DNA of 64,000 nucleotides, from assembly GCF_900109565.1 (NCBI RefSeq), contig NZ_FNZZ01000001.1, forward strand, positions 124,001-188,000. Direction: 5' to 3'. A program made the position numbers and the translations under genes. Below, in pieces: positions 56,977 to 64,000 of this stretch (position 1 is the stretch's first letter; each line of letters starts with the position of its first letter). A model generated the notes under the pieces. The model searched no databases, was not told the origin of the DNA, and saw only the letters and a list, made by a program, of their open reading frames with translations. This DNA is from Sphingomonas palmae. GTDB taxonomy: Bacteria; Pseudomonadota; Alphaproteobacteria; Sphingomonadales; Sphingomonadaceae.

Positions 56977-58227
56977 ATGCCGACCTCCTTCACGCGCCGC
57001 AACGTCCTCGCCGCCGCAGCGATCATGCCACTTGCGTCCTCGGTGCTGCGCGCGGCCGAGCCTGACCTCGCAGGGCTGCGCGATATGACCGGCAACACGC
57101 GCCCGATCGACGCGGCGGAGCGTGCGCGACGGTTGTCGCGCGCGCAGGCGCTGATGCGCGCGAACGGCACGGCGGCGGTGCTGATCGAGCCGGGCGAGTC
57201 GATGATCTACTTCACCGGCGTGCGCTGGCACCTGTCCGAACGGCTCACCTGCGCGATCCTGCCGGTCGAGGGCGAGCCGTGCATCGTCACCCCCTTCTTC
57301 GAGGAACCGTCGGTCCGCCTCAGCCTGGCGTTGCCCGCCGAGGTGCGCACGTGGAACGAGGACGAGGACCCGCTCAAGGTCGTCGCCGGCTTCCTGCGCG
57401 ACCGGCGGCTCACTGCGCGCCCGATCGGCGTCGAGGCAAACGTGCGCTTCTTCGCCACCGACAACCTGCGTGCGGCCCTGCCGGGTATTCGGCTGGTCAG
57501 CGCCGATCCGGTCGTGCGCGGGTGCCGCATGGTCAAGTCGGCTGCCGAGATCGCGCTGATGCAGGCGGCCACCGACGTCACGGTCGCCGCCTATCGCTGG
57601 CTTCACCCGCGCGTCGAGCCTGGCATGACCGGCCGCGACGTGGGCGCGCTGATGAGTGCGGCGACGCGACAGCTGGGCGGAGACCCGGAATTCTCGATGG
57701 CCTTGGTCGGCCCCGATGCGGCGCTTCCGCACGGCGGCACCGCACCCCGCCGCATCGCGGCGGGTGACGTGGTGCTGATGGACTGCGGCTGTACGGTGCA
57801 AGGCTACCAATCCGACGTGTCGCGCACCTTCGTCATCGGAAGCCCGAGCGCCGAGGTTCGCCGCGTCTGGGATCAGGTCGCACGCGGGCAGCGAGTGGCC
57901 TTCGCCGCGGCAAAGCTCGGCGCGCCCGCGGGCAGCGTCGACAATGCCGTGCGACGCTACTACGAGTCGATCGGCTACGGTCCCGGCTACCGTTTGCCCG
58001 GATTGTCGCACCGCACCGGGCACGGTATCGGCACGGAGGGGCACGAGCCGGTCAACCTCGTCCGCGGGGAGGCGACACCGCTCGCTCGGGGCATGTGCTT
58101 CTCGGACGAGCCTGGCCTCTACCTGCCGGGCAAGTTCGGCGTGCGGCTGGAGGATTGTTTCCACATGACGGCGACGGGGCCGAAGTGGTTCAGCGAGCCG
58201 CCGGTGTCGATCGATCGGCCGGTCTGA
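56977..58227 (+). CDS. Exported M24-family metallopeptidase (Xaa-Pro peptidase-like)
   Basis: The 416-residue protein begins with a twin-arginine type signal (SFTRRNVLAAAAIMPLASS), then an N-terminal creatinase-like domain and a C-terminal pita-bread fold. Metal ligands are visible: D in VVLMDCG, D in YQSDVSRTF, H in RTGHGIG, E in DEPGLY and E in RLEDCF. It probably cleaves X-Pro peptides in the periplasm. It is divergent from the symporter and convergent with pckA. Confidence 0.9.
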   Translation: MPTSFTRRNVLAAAAIMPLASSVLRAAEPDLAGLRDMTGNTRPIDAAERARRLSRAQALMRANGTAAVLIEPGESMIYFTGVRWHLSERLTCAILPVEGEPCIVTPFFEEPSVRLSLALPAEVRTWNEDEDPLKVVAGFLRDRRLTARPIGVEANVRFFATDNLRAALPGIRLVSADPVVRGCRMVKSAAEIALMQAATDVTVAAYRWLHPRVEPGMTGRDVGALMSAATRQLGGDPEFSMALVGPDAALPHGGTAPRRIAAGDVVLMDCGCTVQGYQSDVSRTFVIGSPSAEVRRVWDQVARGQRVAFAAAKLGAPAGSVDNAVRRYYESIGYGPGYRLPGLSHRTGHGIGTEGHEPVNLVRGEATPLARGMCFSDEPGLYLPGKFGVRLEDCFHMTATGPKWFSEPPVSIDRPV

Positions 58228-58278
58228 CGCGCCCGGCGGGCAGACAGCCGGCACGCACCGGCCGTTCGATATAGAGCG

Positions 58279-58317
58279 TGTGGCGTCTGTGCAGGGAAGT
58301 TCCGCACAAACGCCACA
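58279..58317. terminator. Hairpin between the M24 peptidase and pckA genes
   Basis: TGTGGCGTCTGTGC (58279-58292) and GCACAAACGCCACA (58304-58317) form a stem of 13 pairs with one mismatch, around an 11-base loop. It lies between two convergent stops. There is no T-run, so it may act as a bidirectional terminator or as a 3' end stabiliser. Confidence 0.5.
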
Positions 58318-58349
58318 TCAGTCGAACGAGAAGGCGGCCTCGCAGAGCG

Positions 58350-60191
58350 TCAGGCGCTCGCCAACCGCTTCTCGAGCGCCTGCTGCTGCCGCATCAGCGC
58401 GGGCGGGATCGGCGCGCCGAACTCTTCCAGGAAGGTGCGATTGCGCGCCGCTTCCTCGGTCCACGTGGCCGCGTCGACCGACAGCAACGTCCCGACCGCG
58501 CCAGTGGACAAGCCGAGCGCGTCGACATCGAGCGCCTCGGCGGTCGGCAGATAGCCGATCGGGGTCTCGACTGCGTCCGCCTCGCCCTCGATCCGGTCGA
58601 CGATCCACTTCAGCACGCGCGAATTCTCACCGAAGCCCGGCCAGACGAACTTGCCGTTCTCGTCCTTGCGGAACCAGTTGACCATGAAGATGCGCGGCAG
58701 CACCGCTGCGTCCGACTGGGCCTTGGCGCCGATCTTCACCCAGTGGCTGAAATAGTCTCCCATGTTGTAGCCGCAGAACGGCAGCATCGCGAAGGGATCG
58801 CGGCGCAGCGCCCCGACCTTGCCCTCGGCCGCAGCAGTGCCCTCCGACGCGATGTTCGCGGCCATATAGACGCCGTGCTCCCAGTCGAAGGCCTCGACCG
58901 CCAGGGGCACCGCGCTAGCGCGGCGACCGCCGAACAGGAACGCGCTGATCGGGACGCCTTCGGGCGACTGCCACTCGTCCGCAATCGACGGGCATTGCGC
59001 GGCGGGAGCGGTGAAGCGCGCATTGGGGTGCGCGGCGGGCTTGCCGCTCGCGGGATCGTACGGCTCGCCGGTCCAGTCGGTCAGCCCCTCGGGCGGCGTC
59101 TCGGAAAGCCCCTCCCACCACACGTCACCGTCGGCCGTCAGCGCGGTGTTGGTGAAGATGCACGTGCCCGACAGCGTGTCGATCGCGTTCTTGTTGGTCG
59201 CCGGACCCGTTCCCGGCGCGACGCCGAAGAAACCGGCTTCGGGGTTGATCGCGTAGAGCCGCCCGTCCTTGCCGAAGCGCATCCAGGCGATATCGTCGCC
59301 GACCGTCTCGGCGCGCCACCCCGGCACCGTCGGCTCGAGCATCGCGAGATTGGTCTTGCCGCACGCGCTGGGGAAGGCGGCGGCGACATAGTGCGCCTTG
59401 CCCGCCGGGTTGGTCAGCTTGAGGATCAGCATGTGCTCGGCCAGCCAACCCTCATCGCGTGCCATGACGCTGGCGATCCGGAGCGCGAAGCACTTCTTAC
59501 CGAGCAGCGCGTTCCCGCCATAGCCCGAACCGTAGGACCAGATTTCACGCGTCTCGGGGAAGTGAACGATCCACTTCTCCTCGTTGCACGGCCAGGCGAC
59601 ATCATCCTGCCCCTCGGCCAGCGGCATGCCCACGGTGTGAACGCAGCGTACGAAGAAGCCGTCGTCGCCCAGCATCTCCAGCGCGGGCGTGCCCATACGG
59701 GTCATAATGCGCATTGAAAGGACGACATAGGCGCTGTCGGTCAGCTCCACGCCGATCGCGCTCTTGTCCGATCCGATCGGCCCCATGCAGTAGGGCACGA
59801 CGTACATGGTGCGACCCCGCATCGAGCCGGCAAACAATCCGTCGAGCTTGCCGCGCATTTCGCCCGGCTCGACCCAGTTGTTGGTCGGACCGGCGTCCGC
59901 CTCCGCGTCCGAACAGATGAAGGTCCGGCTCTCGACACGCGCGACATCGCGTGGGTCGGAGCGCGCGTAGAAGCTGTCGGGGCGTAGTTCAGGGTTGAGC
60001 CGCACCAGCGTACTGGCCTGCACCAGCTGCTCAGAGAGCGCGTCCCATTCGGCCTGCGATCCGTCGCACCATTGGATCGCGTCGGGCTGCGTGTGCGCGG
60101 CGACCTGCTCAACCCAGTCGATCAGCGCGCGGTGGCTGGTCGGCGGGGTGCCGGAGGTGCTCGTCGTCGCGACGGCGGGTTGCATCAGCAT
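58350..60191 (-). CDS. Phosphoenolpyruvate carboxykinase (GTP)
   Basis: PckG converts oxaloacetate to phosphoenolpyruvate in gluconeogenesis. The 613-residue protein is of the GTP-dependent type: the nucleotide loop FPSACGKTN, the metal/substrate segment [19 protein letters not shown], and SKTG-like family blocks. The ATP-type enzyme usual in alphaproteobacteria would be about 540 residues with a different P-loop context. ATG 60191 has GGAGAGG about eight bases upstream. It is divergent from the tandem-domain LysR regulator. Confidence 0.95.
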   Translation of the reverse strand: MLMQPAVATTSTSGTPPTSHRALIDWVEQVAAHTQPDAIQWCDGSQAEWDALSEQLVQASTLVRLNPELRPDSFYARSDPRDVARVESRTFICSDAEADAGPTNNWVEPGEMRGKLDGLFAGSMRGRTMYVVPYCMGPIGSDKSAIGVELTDSAYVVLSMRIMTRMGTPALEMLGDDGFFVRCVHTVGMPLAEGQDDVAWPCNEEKWIVHFPETREIWSYGSGYGGNALLGKKCFALRIASVMARDEGWLAEHMLILKLTNPAGKAHYVAAAFPSACGKTNLAMLEPTVPGWRAETVGDDIAWMRFGKDGRLYAINPEAGFFGVAPGTGPATNKNAIDTLSGTCIFTNTALTADGDVWWEGLSETPPEGLTDWTGEPYDPASGKPAAHPNARFTAPAAQCPSIADEWQSPEGVPISAFLFGGRRASAVPLAVEAFDWEHGVYMAANIASEGTAAAEGKVGALRRDPFAMLPFCGYNMGDYFSHWVKIGAKAQSDAAVLPRIFMVNWFRKDENGKFVWPGFGENSRVLKWIVDRIEGEADAVETPIGYLPTAEALDVDALGLSTGAVGTLLSVDAATWTEEAARNRTFLEEFGAPIPPALMRQQQALEKRLASA

Positions 60192-60232
60192 GGTTTGATC
60201 CTCTCCGCCCATACATGGGCAATATTGTGCAA

Positions 60233-60297
60233 CGTTAAAGCCGGAGTGCGACGGTGTTCAAATCTGAATAGCGGAATGGTATAAGTCTGCGTTAAAG
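60233..60297. promoter_or_regulatory. Two CGTTAAAG repeats in the pckA/LysR promoter region
   Basis: CGTTAAAG occurs at 60233-60240 and 60290-60297, in the 113 bases between the divergent pckA and LysR-type genes. The copies have the same orientation, 57 bases apart, which could place them as operator half-sites for the regulator that is encoded beside them. This is inferred. Confidence 0.35.
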
Positions 60298-60304
60298 GAC
60301 AGCG

Positions 60305-61504
60305 ATGACAGCCGCGCACGACCTCAACCTGCGTCACCTGCGCCTGCTGGTCGCCATCGCCGAGGCCGGTAGTCTCAGCCACGCCGCGAGGGCATCGGGC
60401 GTGTCGCAGCCCGCGCTCAGTCAGGCGCTCGCCAAGCTCGAGGCGACATTCGGCGTCGCCCTGTTCGATCGCACCGCGTCGGGCGTGTCGCCGACCGCGG
60501 CGGGACGGCGCATCGTCCGCCGCGTCGATCACGCACTCACCCGCATCTCGCGCGCGTTCCGCCGATCGAGCGCAACGCCGCAGAAGGGCGACCCGCACAA
60601 TTACCTGACCACCGCGCACGTCCGCGGCCTCATCAATCTCGCCGAAGCGGGCAGCTTCATGCGCGCGGCGGAGAGCGCCGGCGTCTCGGTGCCCGCGCTC
60701 CACCGTGCGGTGCGCGACCTGGAGCAGTTAAGCGGCACTGCCTTGGTCGAGCGGCGCGGGCGCGGCGTCGGGCTGACGCGCGCGGGCACGACGCTGGCGC
60801 AAGGGTTTAACCTTGCGCACGCCGAACTGACCACCGCGCTGGAGGAATCGAGCGGGAAGGGCGGACGGCTCGCGATCGGCGCGATGGCGCTGTCGCGCTC
60901 GCTGCTGCTACCGGCGACGCTCGCCGATCTGCTGCGCGACCACCCGGCGGCGCGGGTCGACGTGGTCGAGGGATCGTATCTCGAACTGGTCGAGCTACTG
61001 CGCTCGGGCCGGATCGACATGCTGATCGGCGCGCTGCGCGATCATCCCGGGCGCGAGCTGCTCCAAGAGCCGTTGTTCACCGATCGCCTGACGATCATCG
61101 GCCGCGCCGAACATCCGCTGGCGACCGGAGAGGCCGGGTTCGAGGATCTCGCCGCCTACCCCTGGATCGTCGCGCGCCGCGCCTCCGGGCTGCTCGACCG
61201 CTGGCAGCAGATGTTCGACCAAGCCGACAAGCCGCGCCCCGACGCGCCGATCCAGTGCGGCTCGGTCGCGCTGATCCGCGGCGTCCTGGTCCGCAGCGAC
61301 TTCCTGACGCTTCTATCCCCCGATCAGGTCAGCGCCGAGATCGAGTCGGGTTCGCTCGTGACGATCCAGTCGTGCGTTCCCGACACGATGCGCACGATCG
61401 GCGCGATCACGCGGCGCGACTGGTACCCGACCGCACTCCAGGAGCAGTTCATGGCGGTGCTGCGTCACCACGCAACCGTCGGGCGCACTCAGCCGGGCGT
61501 CTGA
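60305..61504 (+). CDS. LysR-type regulator with two N-terminal DNA-binding domains
   Basis: At 399 residues this protein is about 100 longer than a normal LysR regulator. The extra length is a second winged helix-turn-helix: domain 1 (about residues 7-66, SLSHAARASGVSQPALSQAL) and domain 2 (about 104-163, SFMRAAESAGVSVPALHRAV), followed by a periplasmic-binding-like effector domain from about residue 187. It is divergent from pckA and may control it. The wing after domain 2 (VERRGRGVGLTRAG) is intact, so neither copy is obviously degenerate. Confidence 0.9.
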   Translation: MTAAHDLNLRHLRLLVAIAEAGSLSHAARASGVSQPALSQALAKLEATFGVALFDRTASGVSPTAAGRRIVRRVDHALTRISRAFRRSSATPQKGDPHNYLTTAHVRGLINLAEAGSFMRAAESAGVSVPALHRAVRDLEQLSGTALVERRGRGVGLTRAGTTLAQGFNLAHAELTTALEESSGKGGRLAIGAMALSRSLLLPATLADLLRDHPAARVDVVEGSYLELVELLRSGRIDMLIGALRDHPGRELLQEPLFTDRLTIIGRAEHPLATGEAGFEDLAAYPWIVARRASGLLDRWQQMFDQADKPRPDAPIQCGSVALIRGVLVRSDFLTLLSPDQVSAEIESGSLVTIQSCVPDTMRTIGAITRRDWYPTALQEQFMAVLRHHATVGRTQPGV

Positions 61505-62355
61505 CCCAGCGCCTCAACGGCGCGAACCAGCGCGCTCCCGCGCAGCGCCGCGGCATCGCGATGCGGCGCGTAGACCAGACCCAATGCGCGCGTCAGATCG
61601 AACCCGTCGAGCCGTGGACAAGCCACGCCATCGCGGGCGAAACTCTCCGGCACCAGCGTCACGCCCAACCCTTCGCGCACGTAACGCAGCGCGCGCTCGT
61701 CGTTCGCGGTGCGCGCGGCGAAGAACGGCCGCACCCCGCGCGCGGTGAAATGGCGGCTGGTATCCGCGAGGGCCTCGCAATGCCGGCGTACGATCATCGC
61801 CTCGCTCGCCAGCTCCTCCGCCGCGACGCTCGCGCGCTCGGCGAGCGGATGGAAGGTGGGAAGCGCCATCGCATAGCCTTCCTCGGCGATCACGTCGTGC
61901 GGGCCGCTGCCCGCGCGCACGATCGTCAGCGCGAGATCGATGCGACCGCTCACCAGTCGGTCGGCCAACTCCCGCTCGCGACCTTCGTACACCTCCAGCC
62001 GCTCGCCGCCCGCCTGCCGGTGCGCGCCGAGCAGCCGCTCGATCCAGCCAGGCGCAATCGAGCCGAGCACGCCCAACCGGATCGTCTCCGCCGTCGCCGT
62101 GTCGCCGACCGCGCGTTCGGCGGCGAGGAACCCCGCCTCAATCCGCCGCGCCTGCTCGGCCAGCAGCGTTCCCGCCTGCGTCACCTCGACCCGGCGATTG
62201 CTGCGCCGGAACAGCGACTTTCCCAGCGTCTTCTCCAGCTTGGCGATCCCGACCGACAAAGTCGGCTGTGATACGTTGCAGGCCTCCGCGGCGCGCGAGA
62301 AATTGCCACGGTCGATTACCGCCAGAAAGTAGCGCAGGTGATAGCGGTCGATCAT
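61489..62355 (-). CDS. LysR-family transcriptional regulator
   Basis: This standard 288-residue LysR regulator has one winged helix-turn-helix (NFSRAAEACNVSQPTLSVGI) and an effector-binding domain (LPTFHPLAERASV, YVREGLGVTLVPESF). It is divergent from the isovaleryl-CoA dehydrogenase gene; a LysR-type inverted repeat covers its start codon. The end overlaps the tandem-domain regulator by 16 bases (convergent). Control of the leucine catabolic genes is plausible, not shown. Confidence 0.93.
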   Translation of the reverse strand: MIDRYHLRYFLAVIDRGNFSRAAEACNVSQPTLSVGIAKLEKTLGKSLFRRSNRRVEVTQAGTLLAEQARRIEAGFLAAERAVGDTATAETIRLGVLGSIAPGWIERLLGAHRQAGGERLEVYEGRERELADRLVSGRIDLALTIVRAGSGPHDVIAEEGYAMALPTFHPLAERASVAAEELASEAMIVRRHCEALADTSRHFTARGVRPFFAARTANDERALRYVREGLGVTLVPESFARDGVACPRLDGFDLTRALGLVYAPHRDAAALRGSALVRAVEALGQTPG

Positions 62356-62369
62356 AGACGGTCTCTATG
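62353..62369. promoter_or_regulatory. LysR-type inverted repeat, probable operator
   Basis: CATAGA, five bases and TCTATG form a perfect inverted repeat that includes the ATAG-N7-CTAT pattern common for LysR-type regulators. It overlaps the start codon of the minus-strand regulator and lies 72 bases before the dehydrogenase start. It fits autoregulation and control of the divergent operon. Confidence 0.55.
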
Positions 62370-62440
62370 ATGTGCTGCCCGAAACTTCAATTTTGCGCGA
62401 GGCGCCGTCGGCTGGTACACCGCGCGCAAAGGAGAGGCCT

Positions 62441-63607
62441 GTGGCAGAAATGGACTTCGCGCTCGGCGACAATGCCGAGATGATCCGCGACACCACGCGG
62501 CGGTTCGCGACCGACAAGATCGCGCCTCTGGCCGCGAAGATCGACGCCGACGACTGGTTTCCGCGCGACGAGCTGTGGCCCGCGATGGGCGAGCTCGGCC
62601 TGCACGGCATCACCGTTGCGGAAGAGGACGGTGGACTCGGGCTCGGCTATCTCGAGCATGTCGTCGCGCAGGAAGAGGTCGCGCGCGCGTCCGCCTCGAT
62701 CGGTCTGAGCTACGGTGCGCACTCGAATTTGTGCGTCAACCAGATCCGTCGCTGGGCGAGCGCAGAGCAGAAGGCGAAATACCTGCCCAAGCTGATCAGC
62801 GGCGAGCATGTCGGCAGCCTCGCGATGTCGGAGGCGAATGCCGGCTCCGACGTCGTGTCGATGAAGCTTCGCGCGGAGAAGGTGCAGGGCGGCTACGTGC
62901 TGAACGGCACCAAATTCTGGATCACCAACGCGCCCTACGCCGACACGCTCGTCGTCTACGCCAAAACGGGTGAGGGGTCGCGCGGCATCACCACCTTCCT
63001 GATCGAGAAGGACATGGCCGGTTTCGCGATCGGGCAGAAAATCGACAAGATGGGAATGCGCGGCTCGCCTACCGCCGAACTGGTATTCACCGACTGCGAG
63101 GTGCCTGACGAGAACGTGATGGGTCCCGTAAACGGCGGCGTTGGCGTGCTGATGAGCGGGCTCGATTACGAGCGCACCGTGCTCGCGGGCATCCAGCTCG
63201 GCGTCATGCAGGCGTGCCTTGACGTCGTGCTGCCGTACGTGCGCGAGCGGCAGCAGTTCGGCCAGCCGATCGGCGCGTTCCAGCTGATGCAGGCCAAGAT
63301 CGCCGACATGTACGTCGCGCTCAATTCCGCGCGCGCCTATGTGTACGCGGTCGCGCAGGCGTGCGATGCGGGCAAAACGACGCGCTTCGACGCGGCAGGC
63401 GCGATCCTGCTCGCCAGCGAGAGCGCGTTCAAGGTCGCGGGAGAGGCGGTGCAGGCGTTGGGTGGTGCGGGCTATACCAAGGACTGGCCGGTCGAGCGTT
63501 TCCTGCGCGATGCCAAGCTGCTCGACATCGGCGCTGGCACCAACGAGATCCGCCGCATGCTGATCGGTCGCGAGCTGATCGGCCACAACCCGCCGGTCGC
63601 GCAATGA
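62441..63607 (+). CDS. liuA: Isovaleryl-CoA dehydrogenase
   Basis: This flavoprotein oxidises isovaleryl-CoA to 3-methylcrotonyl-CoA in leucine breakdown. The 388-residue protein has the acyl-CoA dehydrogenase folds with [29 protein letters not shown] and [20 protein letters not shown]. The catalytic glutamate lies at E244 in [11 protein letters not shown], the position found in isovaleryl-CoA dehydrogenases rather than in most others. GTG 62441 follows GGAGAGG; the ATG at 62450 is also possible. Confidence 0.93.
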   Translation: MAEMDFALGDNAEMIRDTTRRFATDKIAPLAAKIDADDWFPRDELWPAMGELGLHGITVAEEDGGLGLGYLEHVVAQEEVARASASIGLSYGAHSNLCVNQIRRWASAEQKAKYLPKLISGEHVGSLAMSEANAGSDVVSMKLRAEKVQGGYVLNGTKFWITNAPYADTLVVYAKTGEGSRGITTFLIEKDMAGFAIGQKIDKMGMRGSPTAELVFTDCEVPDENVMGPVNGGVGVLMSGLDYERTVLAGIQLGVMQACLDVVLPYVRERQQFGQPIGAFQLMQAKIADMYVALNSARAYVYAVAQACDAGKTTRFDAAGAILLASESAFKVAGEAVQALGGAGYTKDWPVERFLRDAKLLDIGAGTNEIRRMLIGRELIGHNPPVAQ

Positions 63608-64000
63608 GCGCTTCTCGGCTCGACACCAAGCTGTCGTCGGACGACGCGACGTTCCAGGCTAATCAGGCGCACAACCGTGCGCTCGCCGAAGAACTGCGCG
63701 ACCGCGTCGCCGATGCGGCGCTCGGCGGAGACCAGCGCGCGCGCGATCGCCACACGTCGCGTGGCAAGCTGCTGCCCCGCGACCGCGTCGAGCGCTTGCT
63801 CGATCCCGGCACCGCGTTCCTCGAGATCGGACAACTCGCCGCGAACGGCCTCTACGATGATCAGGTGCCGGGCGCCGGGCTGATCTGCGGCATCGGCACC
63901 GTGTCGGGCCGGCAGGTCATGATCGTGTGCAACGACGCCACCGTGAAGGGCGGCACTTACTATCCGCTGACCGTCAAGAAGCACCTTCGCGCGCAGGAGA
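63604..64000 (+). CDS. liuB: Methylcrotonyl-CoA carboxylase carboxyltransferase subunit, N-terminal part (runs off the right edge)
   Basis: The 132 visible residues begin [20 protein letters not shown] and contain [22 protein letters not shown] and [20 protein letters not shown], the start of a biotin-dependent carboxyltransferase beta chain. The start overlaps the dehydrogenase stop by four bases (ATGA). With isovaleryl-CoA dehydrogenase upstream, 3-methylcrotonyl-CoA is the likely substrate; propionyl- or acetyl-CoA forms look similar at this end, so the label is by context. Confidence 0.9.
   Translation, partial: MSASRLDTKLSSDDATFQANQAHNRALAEELRDRVADAALGGDQRARDRHTSRGKLLPRDRVERLLDPGTAFLEIGQLAANGLYDDQVPGAGLICGIGTVSGRQVMIVCNDATVKGGTYYPLTVKKHLRAQE

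Noticed and set aside
58278-59717. A 479-residue open frame antisense to pckA
   Set aside because: No domain; pckA has an unambiguous active site.
1-64000. CRISPR arrays, insertion sequences, prophage or plasmid genes
   Set aside because: No regular repeats with spacers, transposase, integrase or phage structural genes were seen; base composition is even.

Overview
The window is a dense, GC-rich (roughly two thirds G+C) stretch of core chromosome from an alphaproteobacterium, most likely Sphingomonas or a close sphingomonad. This rests on content and protein character: CckA, ChvI-ChvG followed by a short HprK, RapZ, EIIA-Man and HPr, a Tim44-like protein next to secB, mutM-rpsT-dnaA in a row, frequent GTG/TTG starts, and many 4-base GTGA/ATGA stop-start overlaps. 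I see no rRNA, insertion sequence, prophage, plasmid gene or CRISPR array. About 73 protein genes and one tRNA are supported. Two genes are cut by the window edges: a lytic transglycosylase at the left and an acyl-CoA carboxyltransferase at the right.

Layout. 1-2.9 kb: partial lytic transglycosylase, dapA, a small exported protein, smpB, DUF2062 protein. 2.9-7.8 kb: M13 metallopeptidase, CckA hybrid kinase and a single-domain receiver. 7.8-12.6 kb: ilvD, a lipoprotein, NAD(P)HX repair enzyme, RlmD-like methyltransferase. 12.6-18.9 kb: truA and fmt, then recR, def and rmuC (with a LexA-type box), then an arginase-family enzyme and a SpoU methyltransferase. 18.9-23.3 kb (minus strand): tRNA-Glu, chvI, chvG, hprK, rapZ, EIIA and HPr, linking an envelope-sensing two-component system to a regulatory PTS. 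23.4-27.9 kb: class II DAHP synthase, two tiny membrane proteins, 2-hydroxyacid dehydrogenase, cysS. 28-33 kb: nitrilase-like hydrolase, rpsU, FKBP isomerase, a small exported membrane protein, phosphatase, galU, MoeB-like enzyme.

33-39.3 kb: dut, coaBC, an unknown membrane protein, ubiB and ubiE on the minus strand; mutM, rpsT and dnaA follow on the plus strand to 41.6 kb. 41.6-45.2 kb: PspC protein, trpS, murJ, secB. 45.4-47.9 kb: Tim44-like protein, mltA, Smr protein. 47.9-53.9 kb (minus): msrB, DUF1440 protein, then a long rpmH-rnpA-yidD-yidC-yihA-gst-dapE run. 54-58.2 kb: comM, a dicarboxylate symporter, an exported M24 peptidase. 58.3-64 kb: GTP-type pckA facing a LysR regulator with two DNA-binding domains, a second LysR regulator facing isovaleryl-CoA dehydrogenase, and the start of the carboxyltransferase (leucine breakdown).

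Functionally this is housekeeping DNA: translation (tRNA ligases, S20, S21, L34, RNA modification), envelope assembly (YidC, SecB, MurJ, MltA, DapA/DapE), cofactors and regulation. I did not find a clearly new multi-gene system. The most notable signals are the tandem-helix-turn-helix LysR regulator opposite pckA, a LysR-type inverted repeat on the liu-side promoter, a LexA-type box before rmuC, a perfect 16-base palindrome before the M13 peptidase, a FATGUY-like receiver beside cckA, and three tiny membrane proteins.
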